This document shows, in pieces, positions 9,064 to 18,831 of a stretch of 34,661 bases of DNA. The position numbers and the translations under genes are program-made. Source of the stretch: Pseudomonadota bacterium (GTDB lineage: Bacteria; Pseudomonadota; Alphaproteobacteria; Acetobacterales; Acetobacteraceae); NCBI GenBank assembly GCA_019352115.1, contig JABBNW010000017.1, forward strand, positions 1 to 34,661, written 5' to 3'. The notes beneath the pieces were generated by a model. That model was not told where the DNA came from, ran no database searches, and worked only from the letters and a program-made list of their open reading frames with translations. Each line of letters begins with the position of its first letter. The first letter of the stretch is position 1.

Positions 9064-9064
9064 A

Positions 9065-9724
9065 TCAGGGCGGGGGCAACGCGTCCAGCACGGCCGCGAT
9101 CTGGCTGGCGACCTCATCGATATCGGCCATGCCGTCCACACTGAAGAAGCGGCCCTGGGCCTGGTAGTGCGGCAGGATGGGCGCGGTCTGGCGATGGTAG
9201 GCGTCCAGCCGGGCGGTGACCGTCTCGCGGTTGTCGTCGGCGCGGCGGACGAATTTGTCACCGCCGCACACATCGCACACGCCCGGCGTCCGGGTCGGCT
9301 GGAACCGGTCGTGGTAACCCGCCCCGCAGGACGCGCAGGTGAAGCGGCCGGCGATCCGCTCGACCAGCGCCGCGTCGTCGACCTGTAGCTCGATCACCGC
9401 ATCGAGCCGAAGCTGCTTCTCGCCCAGCAGCCGATCGAGCGCCTCGGCCTGCGGCACCGTGCGCGGAAACCCGTCCAGGATGAACCCGCGCGCGCAGTCG
9501 GCGCGGTCGAGGCGCGCGCCCAGCATCCGGATGATGATGTCGTCGGACACGAGCGCGCCCGATTCCATCACCGCCTTGGCTTCCCGCCCCGTCGGGGACC
9601 CGGCGGCCACCTCCGCGCGCAGCATGTCGCCGGTGCTGATCTGCGCAATCCCGTAGCGTTCGGCCAGCCGCTTGGCCTGGGTGCCCTTGCCGGCCCCCGG
9701 TGGCCCGAGAAGGATCAGGTTCAT
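9065..9724 (-). CDS. adk: Adenylate kinase, zinc-lid type
   Basis: Converts ATP plus AMP to two ADP in the cytoplasm; 219 residues, the long-lid form. The P-loop GPPGAGKGT spans 7-15, the AMP-binding STGDMLR is near 30, and the GFPRT motif is near 85. The lid (about 127-165) carries four Cys at 130, 133, 150 and 153 in a Cx2C...Cx2C arrangement, so it should bind a structural zinc, as in many Gram-positive and some alphaproteobacterial enzymes but not E. coli. Its ATG overlaps the secY stop by four bases (ATGA), so translation is likely coupled. It is the last gene of the spc block here; no rpsM follows. Confidence 0.97.
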   Translation of the reverse strand: MNLILLGPPGAGKGTQAKRLAERYGIAQISTGDMLRAEVAAGSPTGREAKAVMESGALVSDDIIIRMLGARLDRADCARGFILDGFPRTVPQAEALDRLLGEKQLRLDAVIELQVDDAALVERIAGRFTCASCGAGYHDRFQPTRTPGVCDVCGGDKFVRRADDNRETVTARLDAYHRQTAPILPHYQAQGRFFSVDGMADIDEVASQIAAVLDALPPP

Positions 9725-11058
9725 CGCCGCCCCTTCGCCCGGCTCTTGCGGATCAGCCCTTCGTACTGGTGCGCGATCAGGTGCGACTGGATCTGCGTGA
9801 CCGTGTCCATCATCACCGCGACCACGATCAGGATCGACGTGCCGCCGAAATAGAATGGCAGGCCGTAGTCGGTGATCAGGATCTGCGGCAGCAGGCAGAC
9901 CGCGACCAGGTAGAGCCCGCCCAGCACGGTCAGGCGGCTGAGCACGAAATCGAAATAGTTCGCCGTCGCGGAGCCGGGGCGGATCCCGGGGACGAAGCCG
10001 CCGTATTTCTTCAGATTGTCCGCCGTCTCCTGCGGGTTGAACACCACCGCCGTATAGAAGAACGAGAAGAACAGGATCATCGCCGCGTAGATGATCATAT
10101 AGACCACCGACCCCGGCGCCAGGGTCGCGCTGATCGTCTGCAGCCATCCCGCACCGCCGCCGGAGAAGCCGGCGATCGTCGCCGGGATCAGCAGGATGGA
10201 ACTCGCGAAGATCGGCGGGATCACGCCGGCGGTGTTGATCTTGAGCGGCATGTGCGTCGAATCGCCGCCGAACATCCGGTTGCCGACCTGGCGCTTCGGG
10301 TATTGCACCGGCACCCGCCGGTAGGCCCGCTCCATGAAGACGATGAAGCCGATCACCACGATCGCCAGGATGAAGAAGCCGATGATGAACACGGTCGACA
10401 GCGCGCCGGTGTGGCCGAGTTCCAGCAACGACGCCAGTGCGCCCGGCAGGTTGGCCACGATCCCGGACATGATGATGAGGCTGATCCCGTTGCCGACCCC
10501 GCGCGCGGTGATCTGCTCGCCGAGCCACATCAGGAACATCGTCCCACCGGTCATGGTGACGACGGCGGTGAACAGGAAGCCGAAGCCCGGGTGCACGACC
10601 GCCTGCCCAGCGCCGGCGTGCATGGATTCCAGCCCCAGCGAAATCCCGTACGACTGCACCAGCGCGATCACCACCGTCAGGTAGCGGGTGTACTGGTTGA
10701 GCCGGATGCGGCCCGGCTCGCCTTCCTTCTTCAGCGCCTCCAGCGACGGAACGGCCGCCGTCATCAGCTGGATGATGATGCTGGCGCTGATGTAGGGCAT
10801 GATCGTCAGCGCGAAGACGGTCATCCGTCCCAGCGCGCCGCCGGAGAACATGTCGAACATCCCGAGGATGCCGCCGCCGTTCTGGCGCATCATCTGCGCC
10901 ATGACGGACGCATCGACGCCGGGGATGGGGATGTACGTCCCCAGCCGGCAGATGATCAGGGCACCGAGGGTGAACCAGATCCGCTGCTTGAGCTCGGTGG
11001 CCTTCGACAGCACGCCGAGATTGAGGTTCGCCGCAAGCTGTTCGGCCGCAGAGGCCAT
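9721..11058 (-). CDS. secY: Sec translocon channel subunit
   Basis: SecY forms the protein-conducting channel in the inner membrane with SecE and SecG; 445 residues with about ten membrane segments. Visible family features are the N-terminal amphipathic stretch with [17 protein letters not shown], the plug region following IPIPGVD, GIGNGISL-like [11 protein letters not shown] in the middle, and the cytoplasmic loop [10 protein letters not shown] used in ribosome and SecA docking. The C-terminus ends in a basic stretch (RKSRAKGRR). It follows rplO after 116 bases, a larger gap than elsewhere in the cluster, holding a GC hairpin. Standard spc-operon position. Confidence 0.97.
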   Translation of the reverse strand: MASAAEQLAANLNLGVLSKATELKQRIWFTLGALIICRLGTYIPIPGVDASVMAQMMRQNGGGILGMFDMFSGGALGRMTVFALTIMPYISASIIIQLMTAAVPSLEALKKEGEPGRIRLNQYTRYLTVVIALVQSYGISLGLESMHAGAGQAVVHPGFGFLFTAVVTMTGGTMFLMWLGEQITARGVGNGISLIIMSGIVANLPGALASLLELGHTGALSTVFIIGFFILAIVVIGFIVFMERAYRRVPVQYPKRQVGNRMFGGDSTHMPLKINTAGVIPPIFASSILLIPATIAGFSGGGAGWLQTISATLAPGSVVYMIIYAAMILFFSFFYTAVVFNPQETADNLKKYGGFVPGIRPGSATANYFDFVLSRLTVLGGLYLVAVCLLPQILITDYGLPFYFGGTSILIVVAVMMDTVTQIQSHLIAHQYEGLIRKSRAKGRR

Positions 11059-11136
11059 GGGGGTCGATCCCTGATGCAGGGCGCCGGCGGCAGGCCGATC
11101 GCCCCCGCCGTCACCGGCGCGGTTCTACGGCGTGGC

Positions 11137-11158
11137 CCCCCGCCCGGCAAGGCGGGGG
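11137..11158. other. GC hairpin between rplO and secY
   Basis: A perfect 8-bp stem (11137-11144 with 11151-11158) closes a six-base loop. Three T residues follow on the plus strand only, so on the transcribed minus strand it is not a classical terminator. It lies just downstream of the rplO stop and could be a processing or attenuation hairpin that sets secY expression relative to the ribosomal genes. That role is inference. Confidence 0.5.
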
Positions 11159-11174
11159 TTTGCCAGGCGGTGGC

Positions 11175-11666
11175 TCAGGCCGCCGCGGCGGGCGCTTCCT
11201 TCGGCGCCACCGTGGTGGTGACCGAGCCGCCTGCCTCCTGCACGGCCGCGATCGCGGCCGCCGACGCGCCGGCGACCGTGATGTTCACCGCACGGGTGAT
11301 CGCACCTTCGGCCAGCAGCCGCACACCGGCGATCTTGCTGCCCCGCACGAGACCGGCGGCGCGCAGGTTCGCCTCCGTGATCGGTTGGGCCGCGTCGATC
11401 CGCCCGGCTTCGATCGCTTTCTCCAGCGCGCCCAGATTGACCGCCGCATAGACCTTGCGGAACAGGTTATGGAAGCCGCGCTTCGGCAGGCGCCGATACA
11501 GCGGCATCTGCCCGCCCTCGAAGCCGTTGATGGCGACGCCCTCGCGCGCCTTCTGGCCCTTCACGCCCTTGCCGGAGGTCTTGCCCTTGCCGGACCCGAT
11601 CCCGCGCCCGAGCCGCTTCGACTTCAGACGCGCGCCCGGATGGTCGCGCAGCTCGTTGAGCTTCAT
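11175..11666 (-). CDS. rplO: 50S ribosomal protein L15
   Basis: Binds 23S rRNA late in large-subunit assembly; 163 residues. The Gly/Lys-rich N-terminus with [16 protein letters not shown] and the segment [18 protein letters not shown] are the L15 signature. The C-terminal domain (about 75-145) carries the expected alternating Val/Gly/Ala pattern, and the last residues are an Ala/Pro-rich tail ([10 protein letters not shown]) longer than in E. coli (144 residues). The start is one base after the rpmD stop. Confidence 0.97.
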   Translation of the reverse strand: MKLNELRDHPGARLKSKRLGRGIGSGKGKTSGKGVKGQKAREGVAINGFEGGQMPLYRRLPKRGFHNLFRKVYAAVNLGALEKAIEAGRIDAAQPITEANLRAAGLVRGSKIAGVRLLAEGAITRAVNITVAGASAAAIAAVQEAGGSVTTTVAPKEAPAAAA

Positions 11667-11667
11667 G

Positions 11668-11862
11668 TCAGGACAACTCCTCCACCTTCACCAGGTGGGC
11701 GACGGCGCGGATCATGCCGCGCACCGAGGGTGTATCTTCCAGCTCGCGCGTACGGCGCAGCTTGTTGAGGCCGAGGCCCACCAACGTCTCCTTCTGGCCG
11801 GGCTTGCGCCCGAGCGCGGAGGCGATCTGGGTGACCCGGACCCGCTTGGCGATATCAGCCAT
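11668..11862 (-). CDS. rpmD: 50S ribosomal protein L30
   Basis: Small 64-residue large-subunit protein. The start at ATG 11862 gives the family N-terminus ([14 protein letters not shown]), then [18 protein letters not shown] and a C-terminus ending in VAHLVKVEE. The open frame continues 13 residues upstream into basic sequence inside rpsE and is not used. The start overlaps the last eight bases of rpsE, so translation is probably coupled. Confidence 0.96.
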   Translation of the reverse strand: MADIAKRVRVTQIASALGRKPGQKETLVGLGLNKLRRTRELEDTPSVRGMIRAVAHLVKVEELS

Positions 11863-12439
11863 TGGCAGGAGCCTCCGCTTCCGGCGCCGGCGTGGCGTCA
11901 CGCCGCGGACCGAACAGATCGGCCACCTTCTTGCCGCGCCGATTGGCGACCGACCGCGGGCTGGCCGAACGCTGCAAGGCCGCGAAGGTCGCCTTGACCA
12001 TGTTGTGGGAATTGCGGCTGCCGAGCGACTTCGCGACCACGTCGCCCATGCCCAGCGCCTCGAACACCGCGCGCAGCGGGCCGCCGGCGATGATGCCGGT
12101 GCCCTGGGTGGCCGAGCGCAGGATCACCGACCCGGCACCGAAATGGCCTTCGACATCGTGGTGCAGGGTGCGGCCTTCCTTCATCGGCACCCGGATCATG
12201 CCGCGCTTGGCACGTTCCGTGGCCTTGCGGATCGCTTCCGGCACCTCGCGCGCCTTGCCGGCGCCGTAGCCGACCCGACCCTTCTGGTCGCCCACCACCA
12301 CAAGGGCTGCGAAGGCGAAGCGTCGGCCGCCCTTCACAACCTTGGCCACCCGGTTGATGGTGACCAGCTTGTCGATGATGCCGTCTTCGGAATCGCCGTC
12401 GCGATCGCGGCGCCGCCCGTCCCTCGGTTCACGTGCCAT
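11855..12439 (-). CDS. rpsE: 30S ribosomal protein S5
   Basis: Small-subunit protein that maintains decoding accuracy and takes part in mRNA unwinding at the entry site; 194 residues. The S5 RNA-binding domain (about 20-90) shows [19 protein letters not shown] and [14 protein letters not shown]. The C-terminal domain includes [16 protein letters not shown]. Both ends are extended: a charged Arg/Asp-rich N-terminus and a Pro/Ala/Glu tail ending in EAPANG. The basic loop VVKGGRRF, where spectinomycin resistance changes occur in other bacteria, looks unmodified. Confidence 0.97.
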   Translation of the reverse strand: MAREPRDGRRRDRDGDSEDGIIDKLVTINRVAKVVKGGRRFAFAALVVVGDQKGRVGYGAGKAREVPEAIRKATERAKRGMIRVPMKEGRTLHHDVEGHFGAGSVILRSATQGTGIIAGGPLRAVFEALGMGDVVAKSLGSRNSHNMVKATFAALQRSASPRSVANRRGKKVADLFGPRRDATPAPEAEAPANG

Positions 12440-12451
12440 ATGTCAGGTCCC

Positions 12452-12814
12452 TCAGAACGACAGGCCGCCCTCGCGGGCCGCCTCGGCCAGCGCCTTGACG
12501 CGGCCGTGATAGAGATACGAGCCGCGGTCGAACACCACCTGGGTCACGCCGGCCGCCAGCGCCCGTTCGGCCACCAGCTTGCCGACTGCCGCCGCAGCGT
12601 CCTTGTCGGCGCCGGTGCGCAAGTCCGTGCGCAGCCCTTTGTCGAGCGACGAGGCAGCCGCGAGCGTGCAACCCTGCCCGTCGTCGATCACCTGGGCGTA
12701 GATATGCTTGCCGGAACGAAACACCGACAGGCGCGGCCGTCCGCCGCCCTTCTGCCGGAGCGAGAAACGCAGGCGCGAACGCCGGCGGTCCCGCAGGTCC
12801 TGAACTGCGCTCAT
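12452..12814 (-). CDS. rplR: 50S ribosomal protein L18
   Basis: 5S rRNA-binding protein of the central protuberance; 120 residues, normal length. The basic N-terminus ([14 protein letters not shown]) is followed by [20 protein letters not shown] and the C-terminal [24 protein letters not shown], all typical. It starts one base after the rplF stop and ends 12 bases before rpsE. Confidence 0.97.
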   Translation of the reverse strand: MSAVQDLRDRRRSRLRFSLRQKGGGRPRLSVFRSGKHIYAQVIDDGQGCTLAAASSLDKGLRTDLRTGADKDAAAAVGKLVAERALAAGVTQVVFDRGSYLYHGRVKALAEAAREGGLSF

Positions 12815-12815
12815 G

Positions 12816-13349
12816 CTATTTCTTCTTGCCTTCCTTGCGCCGGACGATCTCGTCGGAGTAGCGCACGCCCTTGCCCTTGTAGGGCTCGGGCTCCCGGAAT
12901 CCGCGGATCTCCGCTGCGACCTGGCCCACCAGACGGCAGTCCGTGCCTTCCACCTTCACCGCGGTCGGACGCTCGCAGGTGATCTTGATCCCCGGCGGGA
13001 TCGGATAGACCACATCGTGCGAATAGCCGAGGTTGAGCACCAGATTGCTGCCCTGCACCGCGGCACGATAGCCGGTGCCGGTGATCTCCATCGACCGGGT
13101 GAACCCGGCGGAGACCCCCTTCACCATGTTCGCCACCTGCGCGCGGGTGGTGCCCCACATCATGCGCGCCTGCCGCCCGTTGCCCTTCGGGCTGACGGTG
13201 ACAAGGTTGCCGTCGATCTTCGCTTCCACCTGCTCGGTGAGCGACAGTGCGAGTTCGCCCAGGCGACCCTTGGCGGTGAGCCGGCCGCCGGCGATGGCGA
13301 CCTGCACGCCGGCAGGAATCTCGACCGGGTATTTGCCGACGCGTGACAT
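12816..13349 (-). CDS. rplF: 50S ribosomal protein L6
   Basis: Sits near the sarcin-ricin loop and the factor-binding site; 177 residues, the standard length. Two L6 repeats are visible: the N-terminal half beginning [16 protein letters not shown] and the C-terminal half with the highly conserved [20 protein letters not shown], part of the RNA-binding signature. It precedes rplR by one base and follows rpsH by 11. Confidence 0.97.
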   Translation of the reverse strand: MSRVGKYPVEIPAGVQVAIAGGRLTAKGRLGELALSLTEQVEAKIDGNLVTVSPKGNGRQARMMWGTTRAQVANMVKGVSAGFTRSMEITGTGYRAAVQGSNLVLNLGYSHDVVYPIPPGIKITCERPTAVKVEGTDCRLVGQVAAEIRGFREPEPYKGKGVRYSDEIVRRKEGKKK

Positions 13350-13360
13350 CTCGGCTTCCC

Positions 13361-13759
13361 TCAGAACACGCGGCAGAGGACTTCGCCGCCGACATTGGCG
13401 GCGCGGGCCTCGGCATCGCTCATCACGCCGCGCGGCGTGGAAAGGATGGACACGCCGAGGCCGGCATAGACCCGCGGCAGTTCCCGGATTCCCGAATAGA
13501 CGCGCCGCCCAGGCTTGGAGACCCGGTGGATCTCCTTGATGACCGGCTCGCCTTCGTTATATTTCAGCTCGATGCGCAGCTGCGCGACACCGGGGCGGAG
13601 TTCCTCGGCGGCGAAGCCGCGGATGTAGCCCTCGCGCTTCAGAACGTCCAGCACATGGGCGCGGAACTTCGAAGCCGGCGCAACGCAGGAACTGTGCCGT
13701 GCGTGCTGCGCATTGCGGATGCGGGTGAGCATGTCGCCCAGCGGATCTGACATGGACAT
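13361..13759 (-). CDS. rpsH: 30S ribosomal protein S8
   Basis: Primary 16S rRNA-binding protein that organises the central domain; 132 residues. It begins with the family N-terminus [15 protein letters not shown], contains KREGYIRGF and ends with the C-terminal RNA-binding signature [16 protein letters not shown]. Met1 (13759) and Met3 (13753) are both possible starts; I kept the longer one. In E. coli S8 represses the spc operon by binding rplE mRNA; I do not see that site proven here. Confidence 0.97.
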   Translation of the reverse strand: MSMSDPLGDMLTRIRNAQHARHSSCVAPASKFRAHVLDVLKREGYIRGFAAEELRPGVAQLRIELKYNEGEPVIKEIHRVSKPGRRVYSGIRELPRVYAGLGVSILSTPRGVMSDAEARAANVGGEVLCRVF

Positions 13760-13771
13760 GGCGCGCGCTCC

Positions 13772-14077
13772 CTACCAGCTCGCCTTGACCATGCCGGGGA
13801 TCTGCCCCGACGAGGCCAGGTCGCGCAACGCAATGCGGCACAGCTTGAACTTGCGGTAGTTGCCGCGCGACCGACCGGTCAGCGCGCAGCGCAGGCGCAC
13901 CCGCACGGCAGCGCCGTTGCGCGGCAGTTGCGCCAGCTTGAGCGAAGCGTTGAACCGGTCTTCCACCGGGAGCGAGCGATCCATCATGATCGCCTTCAAC
14001 GCCGTCCGCTTGCCCTTGTCGCGCGCCGCCATCTTCGTCCGGCGGTCGTTGCGGTTGACCTGGGAGGTCTTGGCCAT
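13772..14077 (-). CDS. rpsN: 30S ribosomal protein S14 (zinc-free form)
   Basis: Small-subunit head protein; 101 residues, the long form without the CxxC zinc ribbon. It begins [13 protein letters not shown] and ends with the conserved [15 protein letters not shown] followed by [21 protein letters not shown]. Only two cysteines are present, in positions that do not make a zinc knuckle. It starts 54 bases after the rplE stop. Confidence 0.97.
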   Translation of the reverse strand: MAKTSQVNRNDRRTKMAARDKGKRTALKAIMMDRSLPVEDRFNASLKLAQLPRNGAAVRVRLRCALTGRSRGNYRKFKLCRIALRDLASSGQIPGMVKASW

Positions 14078-14131
14078 TCTCTGTCCTTGCCTACGGAACC
14101 TGTCAGGAAATGCCCTGGTGGTCTTCCAAAC

Positions 14132-14911
14132 CTAGCCTGCGAACGGAAGATCGAACGCCTTCAGCAGCGCCTTCGCTTCCGCATCCGTCTTCGCCGTGGT
14201 GACGAAGACGATGTCCATGCCGCGGACCTGGTCCACCTGATCGTAGTTGATCTCGGGGAACACGATCTGCTCTTTCATGCCCATGGCGAAATTGCCCCGG
14301 CCATCGAAGCCCTTGCCCGTGATGCCGCGGAAGTCGCGCACCCGCGGCAGGGCGATGGTGATCAGCCGGTCCATGAACTCGTACATACGCGCCTTGCGCA
14401 GCGTGACCTTGCAGCCGATCGGCAGGCCCTTGCGGATCTTGAAGCCGGCGATCGCCTTCTTCGCCACCGTCTTGATCGCCTTCTGGCCGCTGATCGCGCC
14501 GAGTTCCGCCACCGCCGCATCGAGCAGTTTCTGATCGCCGCTCGCTTCGCCGACGCCCATGTTGATGACGATCTTCTCGAGCTTCGGCACCTGCATCGGA
14601 TTCTTGTAGCCGAACTCGGTGGTGAGCTTGGCCCGCACCTCGTCCTGGTAGCGCTTCATCAGCCGCGGCGTCTCGGTCGGGGAGGCCGCCGGGGCGGGGG
14701 CGTTGGGATCGACCGGAGCCGCCCGCTCGCGCGCCTGGCGCGGCAGCGGAGCGCCGGCGCCGCCACGTGCGGCCCCACCCTTGCCCTGCGCCTGGATCTT
14801 GCCGCCGGCGGACTTGCCGCCGCCCGCCTTGCTGGCGCCGGCCTTGCCGCCGGGACGCGCACCGCCCTTGGCAGCGCCGCCCTTCTTGGCCCCTGATTTT
14901 GTTCCGCTCAT
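14132..14911 (-). CDS. rplE: 50S ribosomal protein L5 with a long basic N-terminal extension
   Basis: L5 binds 5S rRNA and bridges to the small subunit. The core starts near residue 84 ([10 protein letters not shown]) and runs through [20 protein letters not shown] and the C-terminal [17 protein letters not shown] to residue 259. L5 is normally about 180 residues, so roughly 83 residues are extra. The extension is low-complexity, rich in Lys, Gly and Ala for 55 residues, then Arg/Pro/Ala-rich. It looks truly translated: the ATG at 14911 is one base after the rplX stop and has GAGGG six bases upstream, while the internal ATG at 14659 has no binding site. The extension would be disordered and rRNA-binding, or a degraded tail; that is inference. 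Confidence 0.93.
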   Translation of the reverse strand: MSGTKSGAKKGGAAKGGARPGGKAGASKAGGGKSAGGKIQAQGKGGAARGGAGAPLPRQARERAAPVDPNAPAPAASPTETPRLMKRYQDEVRAKLTTEFGYKNPMQVPKLEKIVINMGVGEASGDQKLLDAAVAELGAISGQKAIKTVAKKAIAGFKIRKGLPIGCKVTLRKARMYEFMDRLITIALPRVRDFRGITGKGFDGRGNFAMGMKEQIVFPEINYDQVDQVRGMDIVFVTTAKTDAEAKALLKAFDLPFAG

Positions 14912-14912
14912 C

Positions 14913-15233
14913 TCAGCCCTCGATTACCTGGCCGGTGGCCTTGGCCACCCGCACCTTCCGCCCGTCGTCGAGCACGCGGAAACCGACCTTGGTCGGCTGC
15001 TCGCTTTTCGGGTCGACCAGCTTCAGGTTCGACAAGTGGATGCTTGCCTCCTCGTCGCTGATCCCGCCCGGCTGGCCCATGCCCTGCGGCTTGCGGTGCT
15101 TGCGCACCATGTGCACGCCGGCGACCATTGCCCGGTCGGCCTTCGGGAACACGCGCAGCACTTCGCCGCGGCGCCCCTTGTCGGCGCCGGTGATGACCAT
15201 CACCGTGTCGCCCTTGCGAATCCGCGCGGCCAT
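14913..15233 (-). CDS. rplX: 50S ribosomal protein L24
   Basis: Assembly-initiating large-subunit protein near the exit tunnel; 106 residues. The KOW motif is at the N-terminus ([20 protein letters not shown]). Typical downstream parts are [11 protein letters not shown] and [19 protein letters not shown]. The start at 15233 shares one base with the rplN stop (TGATG). The frame is open for a further 138 codons upstream, but that is the antisense-like reading of rplN. Confidence 0.97.
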   Translation of the reverse strand: MAARIRKGDTVMVITGADKGRRGEVLRVFPKADRAMVAGVHMVRKHRKPQGMGQPGGISDEEASIHLSNLKLVDPKSEQPTKVGFRVLDDGRKVRVAKATGQVIEG

Positions 15234-15601
15234 CAGATCACCTCCGGTGCCAGCGAAATGATCTTCATGAACTTGCGCCCGCGCAGCTCGCGCACGACGG
15301 GTCCGAAGATGCGGGTGCCGATCGGCTCCTGCTGCTTGTTGATCAGCACCGCGGCGTTGCGATCGAAGCGGATCGCGCTGCCGTCCTGGCGGCGGACGGG
15401 GAACGAGGTGCGCACGATCACCGCCTGGTGCACGTCGCCCTTCTTCACCTTGCCGCGCGGAATCGCTTCCTTCACCGACACCACGATCACGTCGCCCACG
15501 CTTGCCGTGCGTCGGCGGGTGCCGCCCAGCACCTTGATGCACTGCACCCGGCGCGCGCCCGAATTGTCGGCGACATCGAGGTTGGTCTCGACCGAGATCA
15601 T
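15233..15601 (-). CDS. rplN: 50S ribosomal protein L14
   Basis: Large-subunit protein at the subunit interface, contacting 16S helix 14; 122 residues, the invariant length. It shows [19 protein letters not shown] near the start, the [20 protein letters not shown] signature and the C-terminal [20 protein letters not shown]. Overlaps the rpsQ stop by four bases (ATGA) and the rplX start by one, so this stretch is tightly coupled. Confidence 0.98.
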   Translation of the reverse strand: MISVETNLDVADNSGARRVQCIKVLGGTRRRTASVGDVIVVSVKEAIPRGKVKKGDVHQAVIVRTSFPVRRQDGSAIRFDRNAAVLINKQQEPIGTRIFGPVVRELRGRKFMKIISLAPEVI

Positions 15602-15894
15602 GCCGCGGCTCCCTGCTCGGCGCCGGACGCAGGCAGGCTGCCCGCACCCCAGAGCGCCGTGCCGTTACGCTCGATCACCTGCCAGGTCTTGCGCTTGCTG
15701 ATCGGACGGCATTCCTCGATCCGCACCATGTCGCCCACCTGGCACAGGTTCGCCTCGTCATGCGCCGCGTATTTCTTCGAGCGGCGGATGAACTTCTTGT
15801 ACAGCGGGTGCATCACGCGGCGATCGACAAGCACCGTCACGGTCTTGTCCATCTTGTCGCTGGTGACCCGGCCGGTCAGAACGCGCTTCGGCAT
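15598..15894 (-). CDS. rpsQ: 30S ribosomal protein S17
   Basis: 16S rRNA 5'-domain binding protein; 98 residues. It carries the OB-fold signature [19 protein letters not shown] and [23 protein letters not shown] in order. The last 18 residues (ALWGAGSL... ending in GAAA) form an Ala/Gly/Ser-rich tail beyond the usual C-terminus. The gene lies 18 bases after the rpmC stop. Confidence 0.97.
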   Translation of the reverse strand: MPKRVLTGRVTSDKMDKTVTVLVDRRVMHPLYKKFIRRSKKYAAHDEANLCQVGDMVRIEECRPISKRKTWQVIERNGTALWGAGSLPASGAEQGAAA

Positions 15895-15912
15895 GAGTGT
15901 CGGACCCTATTT

Positions 15913-16146
15913 CTACGACCGCGTCGCGGCGGCTTCGGCGCCGCGGCTGCGTTCGCCCATGATCGTCTTCACCTTCGCGATCTCGCGCCGGACGGTGCGG
16001 ATCCGCGCCGTGCCCTCGGACTGGCCGGTGGCACGCTGGAAGCGCAGGTTGAACTGCTCCTTGCGCAGATCGAGCAAGGACTGCTTCAGCTCGTCCGGCG
16101 TCCGGGTGCGCACGTCGGAGACCTTGGTCTCGGGGTTCTTCGCCAT
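15913..16146 (-). CDS. rpmC: 50S ribosomal protein L29
   Basis: Exit-tunnel protein and part of the docking site for trigger factor and SRP; 77 residues, slightly longer than usual because of a short N-terminal part ([13 protein letters not shown]) and an Ala/Arg tail. The helical-hairpin signature is LKQSLLDLRKEQFNLRFQ followed by RIRTVRREIAKVKTIMGER. Its start shares one base with the rplP stop (TGATG). Confidence 0.96.
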   Translation of the reverse strand: MAKNPETKVSDVRTRTPDELKQSLLDLRKEQFNLRFQRATGQSEGTARIRTVRREIAKVKTIMGERSRGAEAAATRS

Positions 16147-16562
16147 CACGCGTCTCCCATCCGCTGCACGATCTTGGTCCGGATCGGCAGCTTGGCGGCG
16201 CCCAGGGTCAGCGCGTCGCGCGCCACGTCCCCGGCCACGCCGTCGAGCTCGAACATGATCCGCCCCGGCGCCACGCGGGCCACCCAGAACTCGGGCGTGC
16301 CCTTGCCCGAGCCCATGCGGACCTCGGCCGGCTTCTGCGAGACCGGAACGTCCGGGAAGATGCGAATCCACACGCGCCCAGTGCGCTTCATCGCGCGGGT
16401 GATGGCGCGCCGCGCCGCCTCGATCTGGCGCGCGGTGATACGCTCGGGTTCCAGCGCCTTCAGCCCGAAGGTGCCGAAGTTGAGCTGGGTCCCGCCCTTG
16501 GCGTTGCCGTGGATACGGCCCTTGTGCGCCTTGCGGAACTTGGTGCGCTTGGGTTGGAGCAT
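16146..16562 (-). CDS. rplP: 50S ribosomal protein L16
   Basis: Late assembly protein that shapes the A site of the peptidyl-transferase region; 138 residues, near invariant length. The N-terminus [16 protein letters not shown], the middle signature [23 protein letters not shown] and [19 protein letters not shown] are all present. It starts 18 bases after the rpsC stop. Confidence 0.98.
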   Translation of the reverse strand: MLQPKRTKFRKAHKGRIHGNAKGGTQLNFGTFGLKALEPERITARQIEAARRAITRAMKRTGRVWIRIFPDVPVSQKPAEVRMGSGKGTPEFWVARVAPGRIMFELDGVAGDVARDALTLGAAKLPIRTKIVQRMGDA

Positions 16563-16580
16563 CGATTCCTACCGTACCAT

Positions 16581-17258
16581 CTACCGTTGCGGCGCCTGTT
16601 CGGCGGCGCGGCGGTCCTGCGCCGTCGGGTCGTTCGCCAGGATTTCGCCCTTGAATATCCACACCTTCACGCCGCAGGTGCCGTACGTCGTCTTCGCGGT
16701 CGCCTGGCCGTAGTCGATGTCGGCGCGCAATGTGTGCAGCGGCACCCGACCCTCGCGATACCATTCCACCCGCGCGATCTCCGCCCCGCCCAACCGGCCG
16801 CCGCAATTGATGCGGATGCCCTGGGCGCCGAGGCGCATCGCCGACTGCACGGCCCGCTTCATCGCCCGGCGGAACGCAACCCGGCGTTCCAGCTGCTGGG
16901 CGATGTTCTCGGCCACCAGCATCGCGTCGATCTCCGGCTTGCGGATCTCGACGATGTTCAGCGTCACCTCGGCCTTGGCCATCTTGCCGAGGGTCTTCTT
17001 CAACACCTCGATGTCCTGGCCCTTCTTGCCGATCACCACGCCGGGGCGGGCGGCATAGATCGTGACACGCGGCTTCTTCGCCGGACGCTCGATCACCACC
17101 CGCGACACGCCGGCGCCGCGCAGCTTCTCGCGCAGATGGCCGCGCAGCTTGAGGTCTTCGTGCAGCAGGCGGGCGTAATCGGCGCCCGCATACCAGCGCG
17201 AATCCCAGGTGCGGTTGATGCCGAGCCGCAGCCCGATCGGATTGACCTTGTGACCCAT
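16581..17258 (-). CDS. rpsC: 30S ribosomal protein S3
   Basis: mRNA-entry-tunnel protein with helicase-like function, 225 residues. The start at ATG 17258 gives the standard [23 protein letters not shown] domain follows ([20 protein letters not shown] near residue 70), then the C-terminal domain with [19 protein letters not shown]. The start shares one base with the rplV stop (TAATG). The open frame continues 35 codons upstream inside rplV and is not used. Confidence 0.98.
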   Translation of the reverse strand: MGHKVNPIGLRLGINRTWDSRWYAGADYARLLHEDLKLRGHLREKLRGAGVSRVVIERPAKKPRVTIYAARPGVVIGKKGQDIEVLKKTLGKMAKAEVTLNIVEIRKPEIDAMLVAENIAQQLERRVAFRRAMKRAVQSAMRLGAQGIRINCGGRLGGAEIARVEWYREGRVPLHTLRADIDYGQATAKTTYGTCGVKVWIFKGEILANDPTAQDRRAAEQAPQR

Positions 17259-17692
17259 TACGCGGCCTCCCGCCCCGGCCGCGCCGGCCGTTTGTTCGCT
17301 GCCCGCTCCGTCACAGCCTCCTGTGCCCGCTCCGCCACGACGATCTTGAGATTGCTGAACCACTTCTCGACCCGCGAGGACCGACCGCGGCCACGCGCCT
17401 GGAACCGGCGCATGACGATCGCACGCCCCACTTCGGCGCGGCTGACCACCAGGCGATCGACATCCAGCCGATGATTGTTCTCGGCATTGGCGATGGCGCT
17501 TTCCAGCGCCTTCTTCACCGCACCGGCGATGCGCCGCTTGCTGAACGCGAGCGTTGCCACCGCCTGCTGCGCCGGCAGGTTGCGGATCAACCCCGCCACC
17601 AGGTTCAGCTTGCGCGGCGAGACCCGCAGGTTATTCACGATCGCCTGCGCCTCGGTATCGGGCAGGGCGCGCGGATGATTGGGCTTGCTCAT
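17258..17692 (-). CDS. rplV: 50S ribosomal protein L22
   Basis: Lines the peptide exit tunnel with its beta-hairpin; 144 residues against about 110-127 in many bacteria. The core includes [19 protein letters not shown] and the hairpin [19 protein letters not shown]-type segment (here [19 protein letters not shown]). Extra residues are at both ends: a polar N-terminus of about 14 and a basic/Ala tail of about 25. No change is evident in the hairpin tip, where macrolide resistance arises in other species. Confidence 0.97.
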   Translation of the reverse strand: MSKPNHPRALPDTEAQAIVNNLRVSPRKLNLVAGLIRNLPAQQAVATLAFSKRRIAGAVKKALESAIANAENNHRLDVDRLVVSRAEVGRAIVMRRFQARGRGRSSRVEKWFSNLKIVVAERAQEAVTERAANKRPARPGREAA

Positions 17693-17696
17693 CGTC

Positions 17697-17975
17697 TCAG
17701 CCCCGCTTCGCTTTCTTGTCGCCCGAGTGGCCGGTGAAGGTCCGGGTCGGCGAGAACTCGCCGAACTTATGTCCCACCATGTTCTCGTTCACCTGCACCG
17801 GCAGGAATTTGCGACCGTTGTAGACGCCGAATGTCATGCCGACGAACTGCGGCATGATCGTCGACCGGCGCGACCAGATCCGGATGATCTCGTTGCGACC
17901 CGATGCGCGCGATGCCTCGGCCTTGTTCAGCAGGTACCCGTCCACGAACGGGCCCTTCCAGACGGAACGTGCCAT
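17697..17975 (-). CDS. rpsS: 30S ribosomal protein S19
   Basis: Head protein that binds 16S rRNA with S13 and contacts the A-site tRNA; 92 residues, the invariant length. It shows [37 protein letters not shown] and [19 protein letters not shown], then the basic KKAKRG end. It lies 15 bases after the rplB stop and 4 before rplV. Confidence 0.98.
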   Translation of the reverse strand: MARSVWKGPFVDGYLLNKAEASRASGRNEIIRIWSRRSTIMPQFVGMTFGVYNGRKFLPVQVNENMVGHKFGEFSPTRTFTGHSGDKKAKRG

Positions 17976-17990
17976 CCTACGTGCCCTTCG

Positions 17991-18821
17991 TCACTTGCCG
18001 ACCTTGCGGCGGCGGATAATCAGACTGTCGGTGCGCTTGTTGCCGCGCGTCTTGTAGCCCTTGGTCGGCTGTCCCCACGGGGTCACCGGATGCCGCCCGC
18101 CCGAACTGCGACCTTCGCCGCCGCCATGCGGGTGATCGACCGGGTTCATGACCACGCCGCGATTGTGCGGGCGCCATCCCAGCCAGCGCGACCGTCCGGC
18201 CTTGCCGATCTTCTGGTTCATGTTGTCCGGGTTGGACACCGCGCCGATCGAGGCCATGCACTCGGCCCGCACCAGCCGCACTTCCCCGGACATCAACTTG
18301 ATCTGCGCATAGCCGGAGTCCTTGCCGACCAGCTGCGCATAGGTCCCGGCCGAGCGGGCGATCTTGCCGCCGGCGCCGACCTTCATTTCGATATTGTGCA
18401 CGATCGTGCCGACCGGAACCGCCGCCAGCGGCATCGCGTTGCCCGGCTTGATATCGGCCCGACGCCCGGCCACCACCTGATCGCCCACCCGCAGCCGCTG
18501 CGGCGCCAGGATATAGGCCAGCTCGCCATCGGCGTATTTCACCAGCGCGATGAACGCGGTGCGGTTGGGGTCGTATTCCAGCCGCTCCACCACCGCCGGC
18601 ACGTCGAACTTGCGACGCTTGAAATCGACTGCGCGATAGGCCTGCTTGTGGCCGCCGCCGCGAAACCGCGAGGTGATCCGGCCGTGGTTGTTGCGCCCGC
18701 CGGTGCCGCTCTGGCCCTCGGTCAGGCCCTTGACCGGCTTGCCCTTCCACAGCCCGGAGCGGTCGATCAGGACCGTTCCGCGCAGGCTCGCCGTGACCGG
18801 GTTGAAACTTTTCATCGGCAT
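17991..18821 (-). CDS. rplB: 50S ribosomal protein L2
   Basis: Core large-subunit protein needed for subunit association and peptidyl transferase structure; about 276 residues. It starts [15 protein letters not shown], has the RNA-binding [19 protein letters not shown] near residue 50, and the C-terminal loop [20 protein letters not shown] with the conserved His implicated in catalysis. ATG 18821 has GAGAG upstream; Met at 18815 would remove two residues. It starts 10 bases after the rplW stop. Confidence 0.98.
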   Translation of the reverse strand: MPMKSFNPVTASLRGTVLIDRSGLWKGKPVKGLTEGQSGTGGRNNHGRITSRFRGGGHKQAYRAVDFKRRKFDVPAVVERLEYDPNRTAFIALVKYADGELAYILAPQRLRVGDQVVAGRRADIKPGNAMPLAAVPVGTIVHNIEMKVGAGGKIARSAGTYAQLVGKDSGYAQIKLMSGEVRLVRAECMASIGAVSNPDNMNQKIGKAGRSRWLGWRPHNRGVVMNPVDHPHGGGEGRSSGGRHPVTPWGQPTKGYKTRGNKRTDSLIIRRRKVGK

Positions 18822-18831
18822 CGTTCGTCTC

